Below are positions 17,643 through 26,197 of a stretch of DNA of 64,000 nucleotides, piece by piece. This DNA comes from JACCVL01 sp963695375 (GTDB lineage Bacteria; Actinomycetota; Actinomycetes; Propionibacteriales; Nocardioidaceae): positions 806,001-870,000 of the forward strand of contig OY968767.1 of NCBI GenBank assembly GCA_963695375.1, in the 5' to 3' direction. The position numbers and the translations under genes are program-made. The notes beneath the pieces were generated by a model, which worked only from the letters and a program-made list of their open reading frames with translations, made no database searches and was not told where the DNA came from. The first letter of the stretch is position 1. Each line of letters starts with the position of its first letter.

Positions 17643-19030
17643 ACCGGTCCATGCTCAGCCGGGAGCGGATCTCGGAGCGGGTGACGCTGGCCGCGCGCGT
17701 CACCCTGCTCACCTCGCTCGCGGTCGGCGTGACGCTGGCGGTGGCGAGCGTCGCGGTCTATCTGACATTGCGGATGCAGCTCGAGGACACCCTCGACGAG
17801 TCGCTGCTCGAGCGGGCGGAGGCGACTGCTCAGACCCCGCTGGTGCAGAGCGCACTGGCCGGCAACATCCCCACCGAGTACGTCACCGCGTCCGACGTCC
17901 GGCTGGCGGTGCTGACCCCCGACGGCAGGGCCCGCGGCGAGTCGGAGCTGGTGTCGGCGCTCTCCGGCGACGAGCTCGCCGTCGCGACCGGCGCCGACCA
18001 GCGCTCGCTCCGGACGACGATGATCGACGGCGAGCGCTACCGGGTCGCCGCGGTGACCGACCCCGGCGGCCCGGCCATCGTCATCGCCCAGTCGATGGAG
18101 CCGACGTACCGCTCCCTGGAGCAGTTGGCGGTGGTCGCCTGGGCGGTCGGGCTCGCGGGCGTGCTGCTGGCCGGACTCGCTGGGTGGGCCGTGGCCACCA
18201 ACGGCCTGCGGCCGGTGCGTCGGCTCACCCAGGCCGCCGAGCGCGTTGCCCGCACCGACGACCTCAGGCCGATCAGCGTCAGCGGAACCGACGAGCTGGC
18301 CCGGCTGACATCGGCGTTCAACATGATGCTCGCGGCGCTGGCCGCCTCCCGACAGCGGCAGAACCAGCTGGTCGCCGACGCCGGCCACGAGCTCCGCACT
18401 CCGCTCACCAGCCTGCGCACCAACATCGAGCTGCTCGCCCAGGCCGACGGCCGGGAGGGACTGCCCGCACAGGCGCGGACCGAGCTGCTCGCCGACGTCG
18501 AGGCACAGGTGGACGAGCTGAGCACCCTGGTCGGCGACTTGGTCGAGCTGGCCCGGGACGAGCCGGTCCGCTACCACCCCGAGCCCACCGACCTGGTCGA
18601 CGTCGTGGAGGCCGCCGTCACCCGGGTGCGGCGGCGTGCGACCGGCGTGCGGATCGTGACCTCGGTCGAGCAGTGGATGGTGATGGGGGAGCCGGCGCTG
18701 TTGGAGCGCGCCGTCACCAACCTCCTCGACAACGCGGTGAAGTGGAGCCCACCGGGCGGAGTCGTCGAGGTGCGGCTCGAGGGTGGCGTGCTGACCGTGC
18801 GCGACCACGGCCCGGGCATCGACACCGGGGACCTGCCCTACGTCTTCGACCGGTTCTACCGCGCGGCCGACGCGCGGACCCTCGCCGGCTCCGGCCTGGG
18901 CCTGGCGATCGTCCGCCGGACCGCCGACCGGCACGGCGGACACGTCGCCGCGGCCAACGCCGCCGACGGGGGAGCGGTTCTCACCCTCACGCTGCCGGGC
19001 CACGGCGCCCGCGGCCGGGTGCACGCCTAG
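17639..19030 (+). CDS. mprB: sensor histidine kinase, MprB-like
   Basis: A 463-residue membrane kinase. TM1 (about 21-43) and TM2 (about 160-182) flank an extracytoplasmic sensor of about 115 residues. A HAMP linker (NGLRPVRRLTQAAERV), the H-box AGHELRTPLTSLRTN with His about 250, the N-box NLLDNAVKWS and the G-boxes DHGPGI and GSGLGLAIV follow. The GTG start overlaps the regulator stop by four bases. In mycobacteria MprB responds to surface stress and is inhibited by chaperone DnaK outside the membrane; that detail is carried over from the family. Confidence 0.9.
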   Translation: MNRSMLSRERISERVTLAARVTLLTSLAVGVTLAVASVAVYLTLRMQLEDTLDESLLERAEATAQTPLVQSALAGNIPTEYVTASDVRLAVLTPDGRARGESELVSALSGDELAVATGADQRSLRTTMIDGERYRVAAVTDPGGPAIVIAQSMEPTYRSLEQLAVVAWAVGLAGVLLAGLAGWAVATNGLRPVRRLTQAAERVARTDDLRPISVSGTDELARLTSAFNMMLAALAASRQRQNQLVADAGHELRTPLTSLRTNIELLAQADGREGLPAQARTELLADVEAQVDELSTLVGDLVELARDEPVRYHPEPTDLVDVVEAAVTRVRRRATGVRIVTSVEQWMVMGEPALLERAVTNLLDNAVKWSPPGGVVEVRLEGGVLTVRDHGPGIDTGDLPYVFDRFYRAADARTLAGSGLGLAIVRRTADRHGGHVAAANAADGGAVLTLTLPGHGARGRVHA

Positions 19031-19051
19031 CGGTCCGGACTGCCAGCACAG

Positions 19052-19095
19052 TCTCATGTCCGGCTTGGCCCGATCTCAGGAAGCCGACGCAGACT
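19052..19095 (+). promoter_or_regulatory. MprA-box-like repeats and leaderless -10 of pepD
   Basis: TCTCA appears at 19052 and 19074 with a degenerate third copy (GCTTGGCC) midway at 19063, giving 11-base phasing. CAGACT (19090-19095) is a -10 seven bases before the ATG at 19103. The geometry matches that in front of mprA. Confidence 0.55.
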
Positions 19096-19102
19096 GGTGT
19101 GC

Positions 19103-20338
19103 ATGAGCCAGTACGGACCCCCTGCGCGCGATCCCGCACCCCCGACCTCGCCGTCGGGCGATGGCTACCGGCCGTACGAACCGGCCGGTCCGGCCGTGCC
19201 GGCCGCGCCGGCCGCGTCGGCCGCGCCGGGACGCCGTCGGCCAGGCCTGGTGCTCGGGGCGGTGCTGCTGTCCGGCCTCCTCGGCGGGGTCGCCGGGGCG
19301 GCCGGCTACGCGGCACTGACCGACGAGGCCGCCGGCTCGGACCCCGGCCCCACGACGTCCACCGCGGACACCCTCGCCGCCGACACGTCCAGCCGCTCCG
19401 CGACCACGCCCGGGTCGGTCCAGGAGGTCGCCGCCACCGTGTTGCCGTCGGTCGTCAAGATCGACGTCGTCACCCCCCAGGGCGTGGGGAGCGGTTCCGG
19501 CATCGTCTTGTCGTCGGACGGACAGATCCTGACCAACGAGCACGTGGTCGGCGGCGCCACCAGCGGCGGCCTCACGGTGGCGTTCGACGACGGCACCACC
19601 GCACCGGCGACCGTCGTGGGCACGGACCCGCTCCTGGACCTCGCGGTGATCCAGGCCGAAGGTGTCTCCGGACTGGACACTGCCGCGCTCGGCAGCTCCG
19701 ACCAGCTCTCGGTCGGCCAGGAGGTCGTGGCCGTCGGCTCGCCGTTCGGGCTGGAGAGCACCGTCACCAGCGGCATCGTGAGCGCCCTGGACCGGCCGAT
19801 CAGCGCTGGCACCGCCCCCGGCGGCGCGGTCTTCCCCGCCATCCAGACCGACGCGGCGATCAACCCCGGGAACTCCGGTGGCGCACTGGTCGACGCGGCC
19901 GGTCAGGTCGTCGGCATCAACTCGGCGATCCGCACCGACACCACCTCCGCCACCGGCCCAGGCGGCTCGATCGGTCTCGGCTTCGCGATCCCGATCGACG
20001 AGGCCAAGCCGATCGTCGACCAGCTCAGCCGGGGCGAGCCGGCCACCCACGCCCGCCTCGGGGTCAGCGTCAGCGACGCGGCCGACGACAACGGTGTGGT
20101 CAACGGGGCCAGGGTCGAGGAGGTCACCACCGGCAGCGCAGGTGCCGAGGCGGGGCTGGAGCCGGGCGATGTCGTCACCAGCGTCGACGACGAGCTGGTC
20201 ACCAGCTCGGACGACCTGGTGGCCACGATCCGCAGCCACCGCCCGGGCGACCAGGTCAGCCTCGGCTACGTCCGCGACGGGGAGCGCGCGACCGTCGATG
20301 CGACGCTGGACAGCGACGAGGGATCCCCGACCAGCTGA
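19103..20338 (+). CDS. pepD: membrane-anchored HtrA-type serine protease, PepD-like
   Basis: A 411-residue protease/chaperone. The layout is a Pro/Ala-rich cytoplasmic tail, one TM helix (about 48-70), a linker, a trypsin-like domain with the His in TNEHVVGG, the Asp in DLAVIQ and the Ser in NPGNSGGAL, and one C-terminal PDZ domain (LGVSVSDAADDNG...LEPGDVVTSVDDEL). It degrades or refolds damaged envelope proteins and is a target of MprA in mycobacteria. The ATG at 19103 is chosen over a GTG two codons earlier because of the -10 spacing. Confidence 0.9.
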   Translation: MSQYGPPARDPAPPTSPSGDGYRPYEPAGPAVPAAPAASAAPGRRRPGLVLGAVLLSGLLGGVAGAAGYAALTDEAAGSDPGPTTSTADTLAADTSSRSATTPGSVQEVAATVLPSVVKIDVVTPQGVGSGSGIVLSSDGQILTNEHVVGGATSGGLTVAFDDGTTAPATVVGTDPLLDLAVIQAEGVSGLDTAALGSSDQLSVGQEVVAVGSPFGLESTVTSGIVSALDRPISAGTAPGGAVFPAIQTDAAINPGNSGGALVDAAGQVVGINSAIRTDTTSATGPGGSIGLGFAIPIDEAKPIVDQLSRGEPATHARLGVSVSDAADDNGVVNGARVEEVTTGSAGAEAGLEPGDVVTSVDDELVTSSDDLVATIRSHRPGDQVSLGYVRDGERATVDATLDSDEGSPTS

Positions 20339-20352
20339 CGGCTGCGGCCGGA

Positions 20353-20386
20353 TTGACGCCGACCCCTCCTGTCGGTCCGGCGTCAA
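20353..20386. terminator. bidirectional terminator hairpin, pepD/pabB
   Basis: TTGACGCCG and its exact complement CGGCGTCAA enclose a 16-base interior with further partial pairing. It lies between the convergent pepD and pabB stops. Confidence 0.65.
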
Positions 20387-21723
20387 CGCGATACGCCGAG
20401 CGCTGCCAGCAGCCGGTCCAACTTGAGCCGGGTCTCGGCGTACTCCGACTCGGCGTCGCTCAGCACCGTGACACCGCCGCCGGTGCCGGCGGTCCACGAC
20501 CGACCCTCGTGCACCCAGGAGCGGATCACCATGCCCAGGTCCGCGGCGTGCGGCTCGAGCCAGCCGAAGGCGCCGGAATAGATCCCCCGGGGCGAGTCCT
20601 CGACACCGGCGATCGCCTGCATGGTGCGCAGCTTCGGCGCGCCGGTCATCGAGCCTCCCGGCAGCAACGCACGCAGGACGTCGACGGCAGCGACCCCGTC
20701 GGCCAGCCGGCCGCGCACGGTGGAGACCAGCTGGTGCAATCCCGGGTAGGTCTCCACCGCCAGCAGCTGCGGCACCTGCACGCTCCCCGGCCGGCTGACC
20801 GTGGCCACGTCGTTGCGCAGCAGGTCGCACACGATCAGGTTCTCCGCGCGCGTTCGCGGCTGGTCCGCCAGCTGCCGCACCCGACGCCGGTCCTCGGCCG
20901 GGTCGGCGGACCGAGCCACCGTCCCCTTGACCGGTCGGGTGTCGACCACTCCGTCGTGGACGGCGGCGAACCGCTCGGGGGAGGCCGCGAGCAGGCTGAT
21001 GCCGCGGTGGTGCAGGAAGCCCGCGTACGGAGCGGTGCTCAGCCGACGCAGCCGGCGGTACGCCGCCCAGGCCGACTGCACGCCGGCGGGCCCGGTCAGC
21101 CGGTGCCGGTAGGTCAGGTTGACCTCGTAGGTGTCGCCTGCGCGCAGCGCCTCCTGCACCGTGCCGAACGCGGCGGTGTAGCGGCCGAGCGTCCAGTCCG
21201 CCGCGACCCGGAGTCCCTCGGGCCGCGCCACCGGGACGGCCGACGGTGCCGGCGGCTCGACCCTCAGGTCGGGCGGGAACCGGCGGATCTCGCCGCTGTC
21301 GTGGTCGACCTCGATCCAGCGCACGGCCGGCATCCAGCAGGCGTCCGGAGCGGCCGACTCGGTGTCCACCCGGGCGGGCAGGTCGGACCGCGAGGCGTAG
21401 CCGGCCCAGCCGTACCACCGGTGCGCCCCCCCGGAGCCGATCCGGTCGCGCAGCGCGTCGAAAAGGTCGGTGCCGACCGTCGCGGCGGCTGCGCCGCGGT
21501 GCTCGACGACGCGCCCCCGGGCCGCGTCGTAGGTGAGGCTCGGCTCGTCGTCGTGCAGCCAGCCCAGCAACGAGACCCGACCGGTCCAGGCGCGGCCGGC
21601 GGCCCCGTCCAGCCACCACACCCGATCGTGTCGCCGGAGCAGCTGCTCCACCACCGACTCCACCCAGGCGTCGACCGGGCCGGCCACCCGGTCCGGTCGG
21701 CCGGCTCTCGGAGGCCCGCTCAT
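20383..21723 (-). CDS. pabB: aminodeoxychorismate synthase component I
   Basis: A 446-residue chorismate-binding enzyme. The motif DTRPVKGT carries the lysine that distinguishes aminodeoxychorismate synthase (PIKGT-like) from anthranilate synthase (PIAGT-like). ENLIVCDLLRNDV, PGGSMTGAPKLRTMQAI and SPRGIYSGAFGW are further family signatures. It makes 4-amino-4-deoxychorismate for folate p-aminobenzoate using ammonia from PabA. The ATG at 21723 overlaps the pabA stop. pabC was not found in this window. Confidence 0.88.
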   Translation of the reverse strand: MSGPPRAGRPDRVAGPVDAWVESVVEQLLRRHDRVWWLDGAAGRAWTGRVSLLGWLHDDEPSLTYDAARGRVVEHRGAAAATVGTDLFDALRDRIGSGGAHRWYGWAGYASRSDLPARVDTESAAPDACWMPAVRWIEVDHDSGEIRRFPPDLRVEPPAPSAVPVARPEGLRVAADWTLGRYTAAFGTVQEALRAGDTYEVNLTYRHRLTGPAGVQSAWAAYRRLRRLSTAPYAGFLHHRGISLLAASPERFAAVHDGVVDTRPVKGTVARSADPAEDRRRVRQLADQPRTRAENLIVCDLLRNDVATVSRPGSVQVPQLLAVETYPGLHQLVSTVRGRLADGVAAVDVLRALLPGGSMTGAPKLRTMQAIAGVEDSPRGIYSGAFGWLEPHAADLGMVIRSWVHEGRSWTAGTGGGVTVLSDAESEYAETRLKLDRLLAALGVSR

Positions 21724-22313
21724 CGCCGCCCGGCGAGGAACGCCGCCACCAGGTCCCGGCCGTGCCGCGACAGGATCGACTCGGGGTGGAACTGCACTCC
21801 GCTCAGGGGCAGCGTCCGGTGCCGCACGCCCATGACGGTGCCGTCCCGGCCGCGGGCCGTCACCTCCAGCTCCGGGGGGACCACCGTGGCCGCCAGCGAG
21901 TGGTAGCGCACCACCGGGAACCGCTGCGGCAGCCCGGCGAACAGCCCCTCCGCGATATGCCCCACCTCGTCGACCACGCCGTGCGCCGGGTGCACCCGAT
22001 CGACACGGCCGCCGTGCCCGACGACGATTCCCTGCATCCCGAGGCAGACCCCGAAGAGCGGCACCTGCGGGTTCGCGACCAGCGCCCGCCCGACGGCGAA
22101 GTCCGCCGGCTCGGCCGGGTGACCGGGACCGGGTGACAAGACGACGTGCGTGGTCCGTTCGGCTCCACACCGCAGGACCTCGTCGACGGTGACCTCGTCG
22201 TGCTGCACCGTCCGGGGCAGGACGCCCGTGACCTCGGCGACCAGGTGCGCCAGGATCGTCGCGTACGAGTCGTGGTGGTCCACCAGGACCACCCGGACGT
22301 CGGCGGCGGTCAC
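21720..22313 (-). CDS. pabA: aminodeoxychorismate/anthranilate synthase glutamine amidotransferase
   Basis: A 197-residue class-I glutamine amidotransferase. It has the nucleophile elbow GVCLGMQG, the oxyanion-strand SPGPGHP and the His-Glu pair in QFHPES. It supplies ammonia to the synthase encoded next. The GTG at 22313 follows the upstream stop by four bases, so all three chorismate genes form one transcript. Direct overlap with pabB argues that PabB is its partner, although such subunits can be shared with TrpE. Confidence 0.88.
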   Translation of the reverse strand: MTAADVRVVLVDHHDSYATILAHLVAEVTGVLPRTVQHDEVTVDEVLRCGAERTTHVVLSPGPGHPAEPADFAVGRALVANPQVPLFGVCLGMQGIVVGHGGRVDRVHPAHGVVDEVGHIAEGLFAGLPQRFPVVRYHSLAATVVPPELEVTARGRDGTVMGVRHRTLPLSGVQFHPESILSRHGRDLVAAFLAGRR

Positions 22314-22317
22314 CGGC

Positions 22318-24210
22318 CTACTCCTCGCTGAGCAGGGCGACGACCAGCTCACGCAGCACGTCGATGCCGCGCTGGGACAAGATGGACTCCGCGTGGAACT
22401 GGACGCCGCGGAACCGCGGACCGGCCAGCAGGTGCACGTCCCCGGTCGCGGGGTCGGTCTCCACCCGCACCCCAGGCGGCGGACCGCCGGCCGGCACGCG
22501 GGCGACGAACGTGTTGTAGAAGCCGACCACCTCGTCCCGTCCCAGGACCGGCAGCCGGGTCTGGGTCCCCTGGAAGACGATGTCCTTGTACGCCAGCTCC
22601 AACCCGAGGGCACCCGCGAGCACCTGGTGACCGAGGCACACCGCGAGGAAGGGGCGGCGGGCGGCGAGCCGGTCGTCCACGACCGCCCGCAGGTCGCGGA
22701 TCTTGGGCTCGTCGAGCAGTCGGGGGTCCCCCGGCCCGGGCCCGACCACGACCAGATCGTGTGCGTCGGCGAGCTCCGGCCGCCAGGCGTCGTGCCGCAC
22801 GACATCGGTCGACATGCCGAGAACCCCGAGGACGTGCGACAGCATGTTGACGAAGTCGTCCTCGCCGTCCACCACGAGGACCCGGCGGCCGGCCAGCTCC
22901 GGGTGCGGCGGGGTGCCGGACTGGTCGGTGAGCCAGAACGGCGCGAGCCGCTGGTTGCGCGAGCCGAGCGCGATGCGGACGTCCTCGTCGGCGGCCAGCG
23001 CGTCGACCTCGCCGGTGACCGGCTCCGGCGGGTCCACCAGGCCGAAGCCGGTGAGCACGCCCGCCGCCTTCGCCCTGGTCTCGGCCGTCTCCTGCGCGGG
23101 GTCGGAGTCCCGCACCAGGGTGGCGCCCGCGGTGACCGCGACGTCGCCGTCGAGACCGACGTCGGCGGTGCGGATCAGAATCGGAGCGTCCAGGGTGGGG
23201 CCGCCGTCGTCGCCGCGGCCGAGCAGGGCCAGCACCGAGCCGTAGTAGCCGCGGCCGTGCGGCTCGTACCGCGCGATCAGCCGACAGGCGTTCTCGACCG
23301 GGCTGCCGGTCACGGTCGCCGCCATCAGCGAGTCGCGCAGCACCTGTCGGGGGTCGCGCGAGGTGCGGCCGGCGAGCAGGTACTCGGTGTGCACCAGGTG
23401 GGTCATCTGCTTCAGGTACGGGCCGAGCACCAGACCCCCTTCGGAGCAGATGTCGCACATCATCTTCAGCTCCTCGTCCACGACCATGAAGAGCTCGTAG
23501 ATCTCCTTCTCGTCCTCGAGGAACTCCAGCAGCGCCTGCTTGCGCGCCGCCGGCGTGGTCAGCCCGCGCAGCCGGAAGGTCCCCGAGATCGGGTTCATCC
23601 GCACCTGGCCGCGCTCCAGGCTGACGTGCCGCTCCGGGCTGGCGCCGATCAGCCAGCGCTCACCGGTGAAGCAGCAGAACGTCCAGTACGCCCCCTGCTC
23701 CCGCTCGAGCAGCCGGCGCCACACGGTGAGCGCTTCCGCGTGGCCGAACCGCTCCGCCCGGGCCCGCCAGGTGCGGCCGATCACCAGGTTGGCGCCCGCG
23801 CCGTTGCCGATCTCGTCCCGGATCACCGCCGCCACCACCTGCTCGTACTCCGCGTCGGAGGTGTCGAACCCCCCGCGGTCGCCGAACTCCGGCGGCTGGT
23901 CCGGCAGCATCGCGAGCACGTCCGGCAGCGACACCCGGCGCTGGTCGTCGACCTCGAGCACGGACAGCGGCGTGCCGTCGTCGACGGCGGCGAACCCGCG
24001 CTCACGCACCTGCCGGTACGGCACCAGGACCAGCCGGTCGAACCGGTGGTCGCCGGCGGCGAGGCCCTCCGGGGCGCCGTCGGTCAGCGGCACGTCCGCC
24101 AGCCGGTCGACGTCGCAGCGCTCGCCGGCCAGCAGCGTGACGGCGTCCTCGTCCCGGAAACGGATCAGTGCATAGGCGGACCGGCCGATGATGTCGTCAA
24201 CGTCGGTCAC
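22318..24210 (-). CDS. PhzE-like fused anthranilate/ADIC synthase
   Basis: A 630-residue fusion of a chorismate-binding synthase (about 1-430) and a class-I glutamine amidotransferase (about 440-630, with VCLGHQVLAG and VQFHAES). Synthase motifs MNPISGTFR, TGSPVENACRLI, YEPHGRGYYGS and ETRAKAAG are those of the PhzE/2-amino-2-desoxyisochorismate synthase group rather than of TrpE, which has PIAGT and GAPK-like loops. PhzE makes ADIC for phenazines and related products. No phzD, phzF or other phenazine gene is in the window, so the product here is open. The start is the GTG at 24210, with a TAGTCT -10 about 21 bases upstream. Confidence 0.8.
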   Translation of the reverse strand: MTDVDDIIGRSAYALIRFRDEDAVTLLAGERCDVDRLADVPLTDGAPEGLAAGDHRFDRLVLVPYRQVRERGFAAVDDGTPLSVLEVDDQRRVSLPDVLAMLPDQPPEFGDRGGFDTSDAEYEQVVAAVIRDEIGNGAGANLVIGRTWRARAERFGHAEALTVWRRLLEREQGAYWTFCCFTGERWLIGASPERHVSLERGQVRMNPISGTFRLRGLTTPAARKQALLEFLEDEKEIYELFMVVDEELKMMCDICSEGGLVLGPYLKQMTHLVHTEYLLAGRTSRDPRQVLRDSLMAATVTGSPVENACRLIARYEPHGRGYYGSVLALLGRGDDGGPTLDAPILIRTADVGLDGDVAVTAGATLVRDSDPAQETAETRAKAAGVLTGFGLVDPPEPVTGEVDALAADEDVRIALGSRNQRLAPFWLTDQSGTPPHPELAGRRVLVVDGEDDFVNMLSHVLGVLGMSTDVVRHDAWRPELADAHDLVVVGPGPGDPRLLDEPKIRDLRAVVDDRLAARRPFLAVCLGHQVLAGALGLELAYKDIVFQGTQTRLPVLGRDEVVGFYNTFVARVPAGGPPPGVRVETDPATGDVHLLAGPRFRGVQFHAESILSQRGIDVLRELVVALLSEE

Positions 24211-24240
24211 ACCTCACCGCCCACCCGGCGAGACTAGCCC

Positions 24241-24478
24241 CGGGCGTCATACAACGCGCCGCCGATACACCTCCGTACGCATGACGTCCCGCGCAGCACC
24301 CCGGGACGTCAGACGACGCGCCGCCGATACACCGCCGTACGTATGACGTCCCGCGCAGCACCCCGGGACGTCAGACGACGCGCCGCCGATACACCGCCGT
24401 ACGTATGACGTCCCGCGCAGCACCCCCGGACGTCATACAACGCGCCGCCAGTACACCTCCATACGTATGACGTCCGGC
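24241..24478. repeat. four-copy 62-bp tandem repeat of hairpin units
   Basis: Four head-to-tail units of exactly 62 bases fill the gap upstream of the PhzE-like gene and downstream of the phosphoesterase. Each unit contains an inverted repeat: in the last it is GGACGTCATAC / GTATGACGTCC, perfect over 11 bp; in the middle two it is GGGACGTCA / TGACGTCCC plus AC/GT. The interior is about 26 bases beginning ACGCGCCGCC. The outer units carry more changes than the inner pair. Confidence 0.9.
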
Positions 24479-24484
24479 GGGCGG

Positions 24485-26056
24485 TCAGTCCACCCGCCGG
24501 GGGGACAGCACCAGCGCTTGGTACGGCTGCACCTCGATCGAGCCGTCGATGTCGATGTCGACCGGCTGCAGCCCACGGGGCCGGCCACCGTCGAAGGTCA
24601 CCAGCGTCAGCTGCGCCGGGCGGCGCAACGCACTGCCCAGGGCGAAGGCGTAGGCCGCCCCGCCGGTGGTGCCGTTGGTGTACGTCGTGGTGGTCCGGCC
24701 GTCGAAGGCAGTGACCCGGTCGGGTCCGACCTGCCGGTGCAGATGCCCGGACAGCACCAGGTCGACACAGCCGGACTCCGCCACCGGCAGCCCGATCGTC
24801 GGGCTGTGCACGAGCACCGTGCTCACCCGCTCGTCCGCGCAGGCCGGTTCCACCAGGCTCGCGGCGACATCGTCGAAGGGAACCGCTCCGGCGGCGGCTC
24901 CGGCCCCGAAGCCACTGACCCGCGGGTCAGGGGCTCCGAGGAACCAGATGCCCGCGACCTCGACCGGCTCCCCGTCCAACACGGTGAACCCGGCTTGTTC
25001 CATCTCGTCGGCGACCAGGCCACCCGCGTCGTGGTTCCCGGTGGCGGCCACCACCTCGTAACCCTCGAAGGCCGCCGCCAGCGAGTCGATGCTGAAGTCC
25101 TCCCAGCCGGCGCCGGACGCTGTGTCGTCCCCGGCGTCCAGCAAGACGGTGGCGCCGGCGGCGTCACCGACGGCACGGGCCACTCGGTCCATGCCCACGT
25201 TGTCGTGCCGGTCCGAGACCAACACCGCGACCACCTCCCCGTCCTCCGGTACGCGGAACTCGGCGGAGACCGTCGCCACCCGCTCGGCCAGCGCGTCGTA
25301 GTAGCCGATCGACTCCTGGTAGGTGGCGATCGCACCCCGGATCAGGTCGACGCCGGTGGTCGTCGCGGTGCCGTCGGCCACCTCGATCGCGGCCAGTTCC
25401 GAATCGAGCCGAGCCTCGGGCACCAGCTCCCCGATGGGCGTCCACTGCTCCTCCGGGACCGAGACGCGGGGGGCGACGGCAACCGCGGTCACGACCAGCA
25501 GCACCGTCGCCACCACCGCCAGCACGGGCACCGGACGGAGCAGGGACCGGGCCCGCACCGGGCCCGGCCGGCGGGCGGGGCGAGCACCGGGCCGGAGCCG
25601 CCAGGCCCTGGCGAGCTCGCGGCGACGCCGCGGACCCACGACCCACCACAGGACGGTCACCGCCAGGCCGGCGACCGCGCCGACCGCGGCGCCGCGCAGC
25701 GCGCTCACCGCTGCCAGGTCGACGAGAGCGGCCCGGACCCTGGCCACCTCCCCCTCCGGCGCGGCGGCGATCACGGCGTCGCGCTGCACCATCGTGTCCA
25801 GACTGTCGGCCTCGGTGCCGACCACCCTGACCTCGACGCCCAGGCCGAGCGGCAGTCCGCTGCCCACCCGCAGCGACGGGACGAGCCCGCCGACCACGAG
25901 CGTCGCCTGCCCGTCGAGCGTCGGCGAGGCGGTGGCCGTATGCGCACCGATCCGTACGGGCGCCTGCCCGGTCACGAAGGCATGGGCCGCCACCGGCACG
26001 GCGACCAGCACGGCGATCGCGAGGACGGCGCTCACGCGCGCCCGGCGGCTCCGCAT
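24485..26056 (-). CDS. membrane-anchored metallophosphoesterase
   Basis: A 523-residue protein with an N-terminal signal-like helix (VSAVLAIAVLVAVPVAAHAF), an extracytoplasmic stretch, two TM helices (about 115-137 and 170-195) and a C-terminal calcineurin-type domain outside the membrane. Metal ligands appear in order as SDRH, DAGDD, GNHD, LVHSP and GHLH, a complete set. The substrate is unknown. The ATG has GGAGG upstream. It ends next to the 62-bp hairpin array and is divergent from the DUF4129 operon. The topology, an outward-facing phosphoesterase behind two helices, is unusual and worth noting. Confidence 0.78.
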   Translation of the reverse strand: MRSRRARVSAVLAIAVLVAVPVAAHAFVTGQAPVRIGAHTATASPTLDGQATLVVGGLVPSLRVGSGLPLGLGVEVRVVGTEADSLDTMVQRDAVIAAAPEGEVARVRAALVDLAAVSALRGAAVGAVAGLAVTVLWWVVGPRRRRELARAWRLRPGARPARRPGPVRARSLLRPVPVLAVVATVLLVVTAVAVAPRVSVPEEQWTPIGELVPEARLDSELAAIEVADGTATTTGVDLIRGAIATYQESIGYYDALAERVATVSAEFRVPEDGEVVAVLVSDRHDNVGMDRVARAVGDAAGATVLLDAGDDTASGAGWEDFSIDSLAAAFEGYEVVAATGNHDAGGLVADEMEQAGFTVLDGEPVEVAGIWFLGAPDPRVSGFGAGAAAGAVPFDDVAASLVEPACADERVSTVLVHSPTIGLPVAESGCVDLVLSGHLHRQVGPDRVTAFDGRTTTTYTNGTTGGAAYAFALGSALRRPAQLTLVTFDGGRPRGLQPVDIDIDGSIEVQPYQALVLSPRRVD

Positions 26057-26197
26057 GCAGCCTCCGCTCGGGTTCAGGACCGGGACCGCTCACCGTACCC
26101 GCGGCGTGCGAGGACCCCCGGTCCGGTCAGATACCAGATCGGACACGAACGCCGCGATCGGGTTCTGCCGCGCCGTCACGGTTGGTTGGGTCTGCCT

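Noticed and set aside
18184..21906. 1240-residue reading frame on the plus strand
   Set aside because: It runs antisense or out of frame across mprB, pepD, pabB and pabA, all of which have clear motifs. Its translation is low-complexity Arg/Gly/Pro typical of GC-rich shadow frames.
24241..24478. CRISPR array
   Set aside because: The period is constant at 62 bases with no unique spacers; whole units are repeated, so it is a tandem repeat, and no cas genes are present.
24467..26197. 577-codon N-terminal extension of the DUF4129 frame
   Set aside because: It is antisense to the metallophosphoesterase, with shadow-like composition. The real start is the ATG at 26198.
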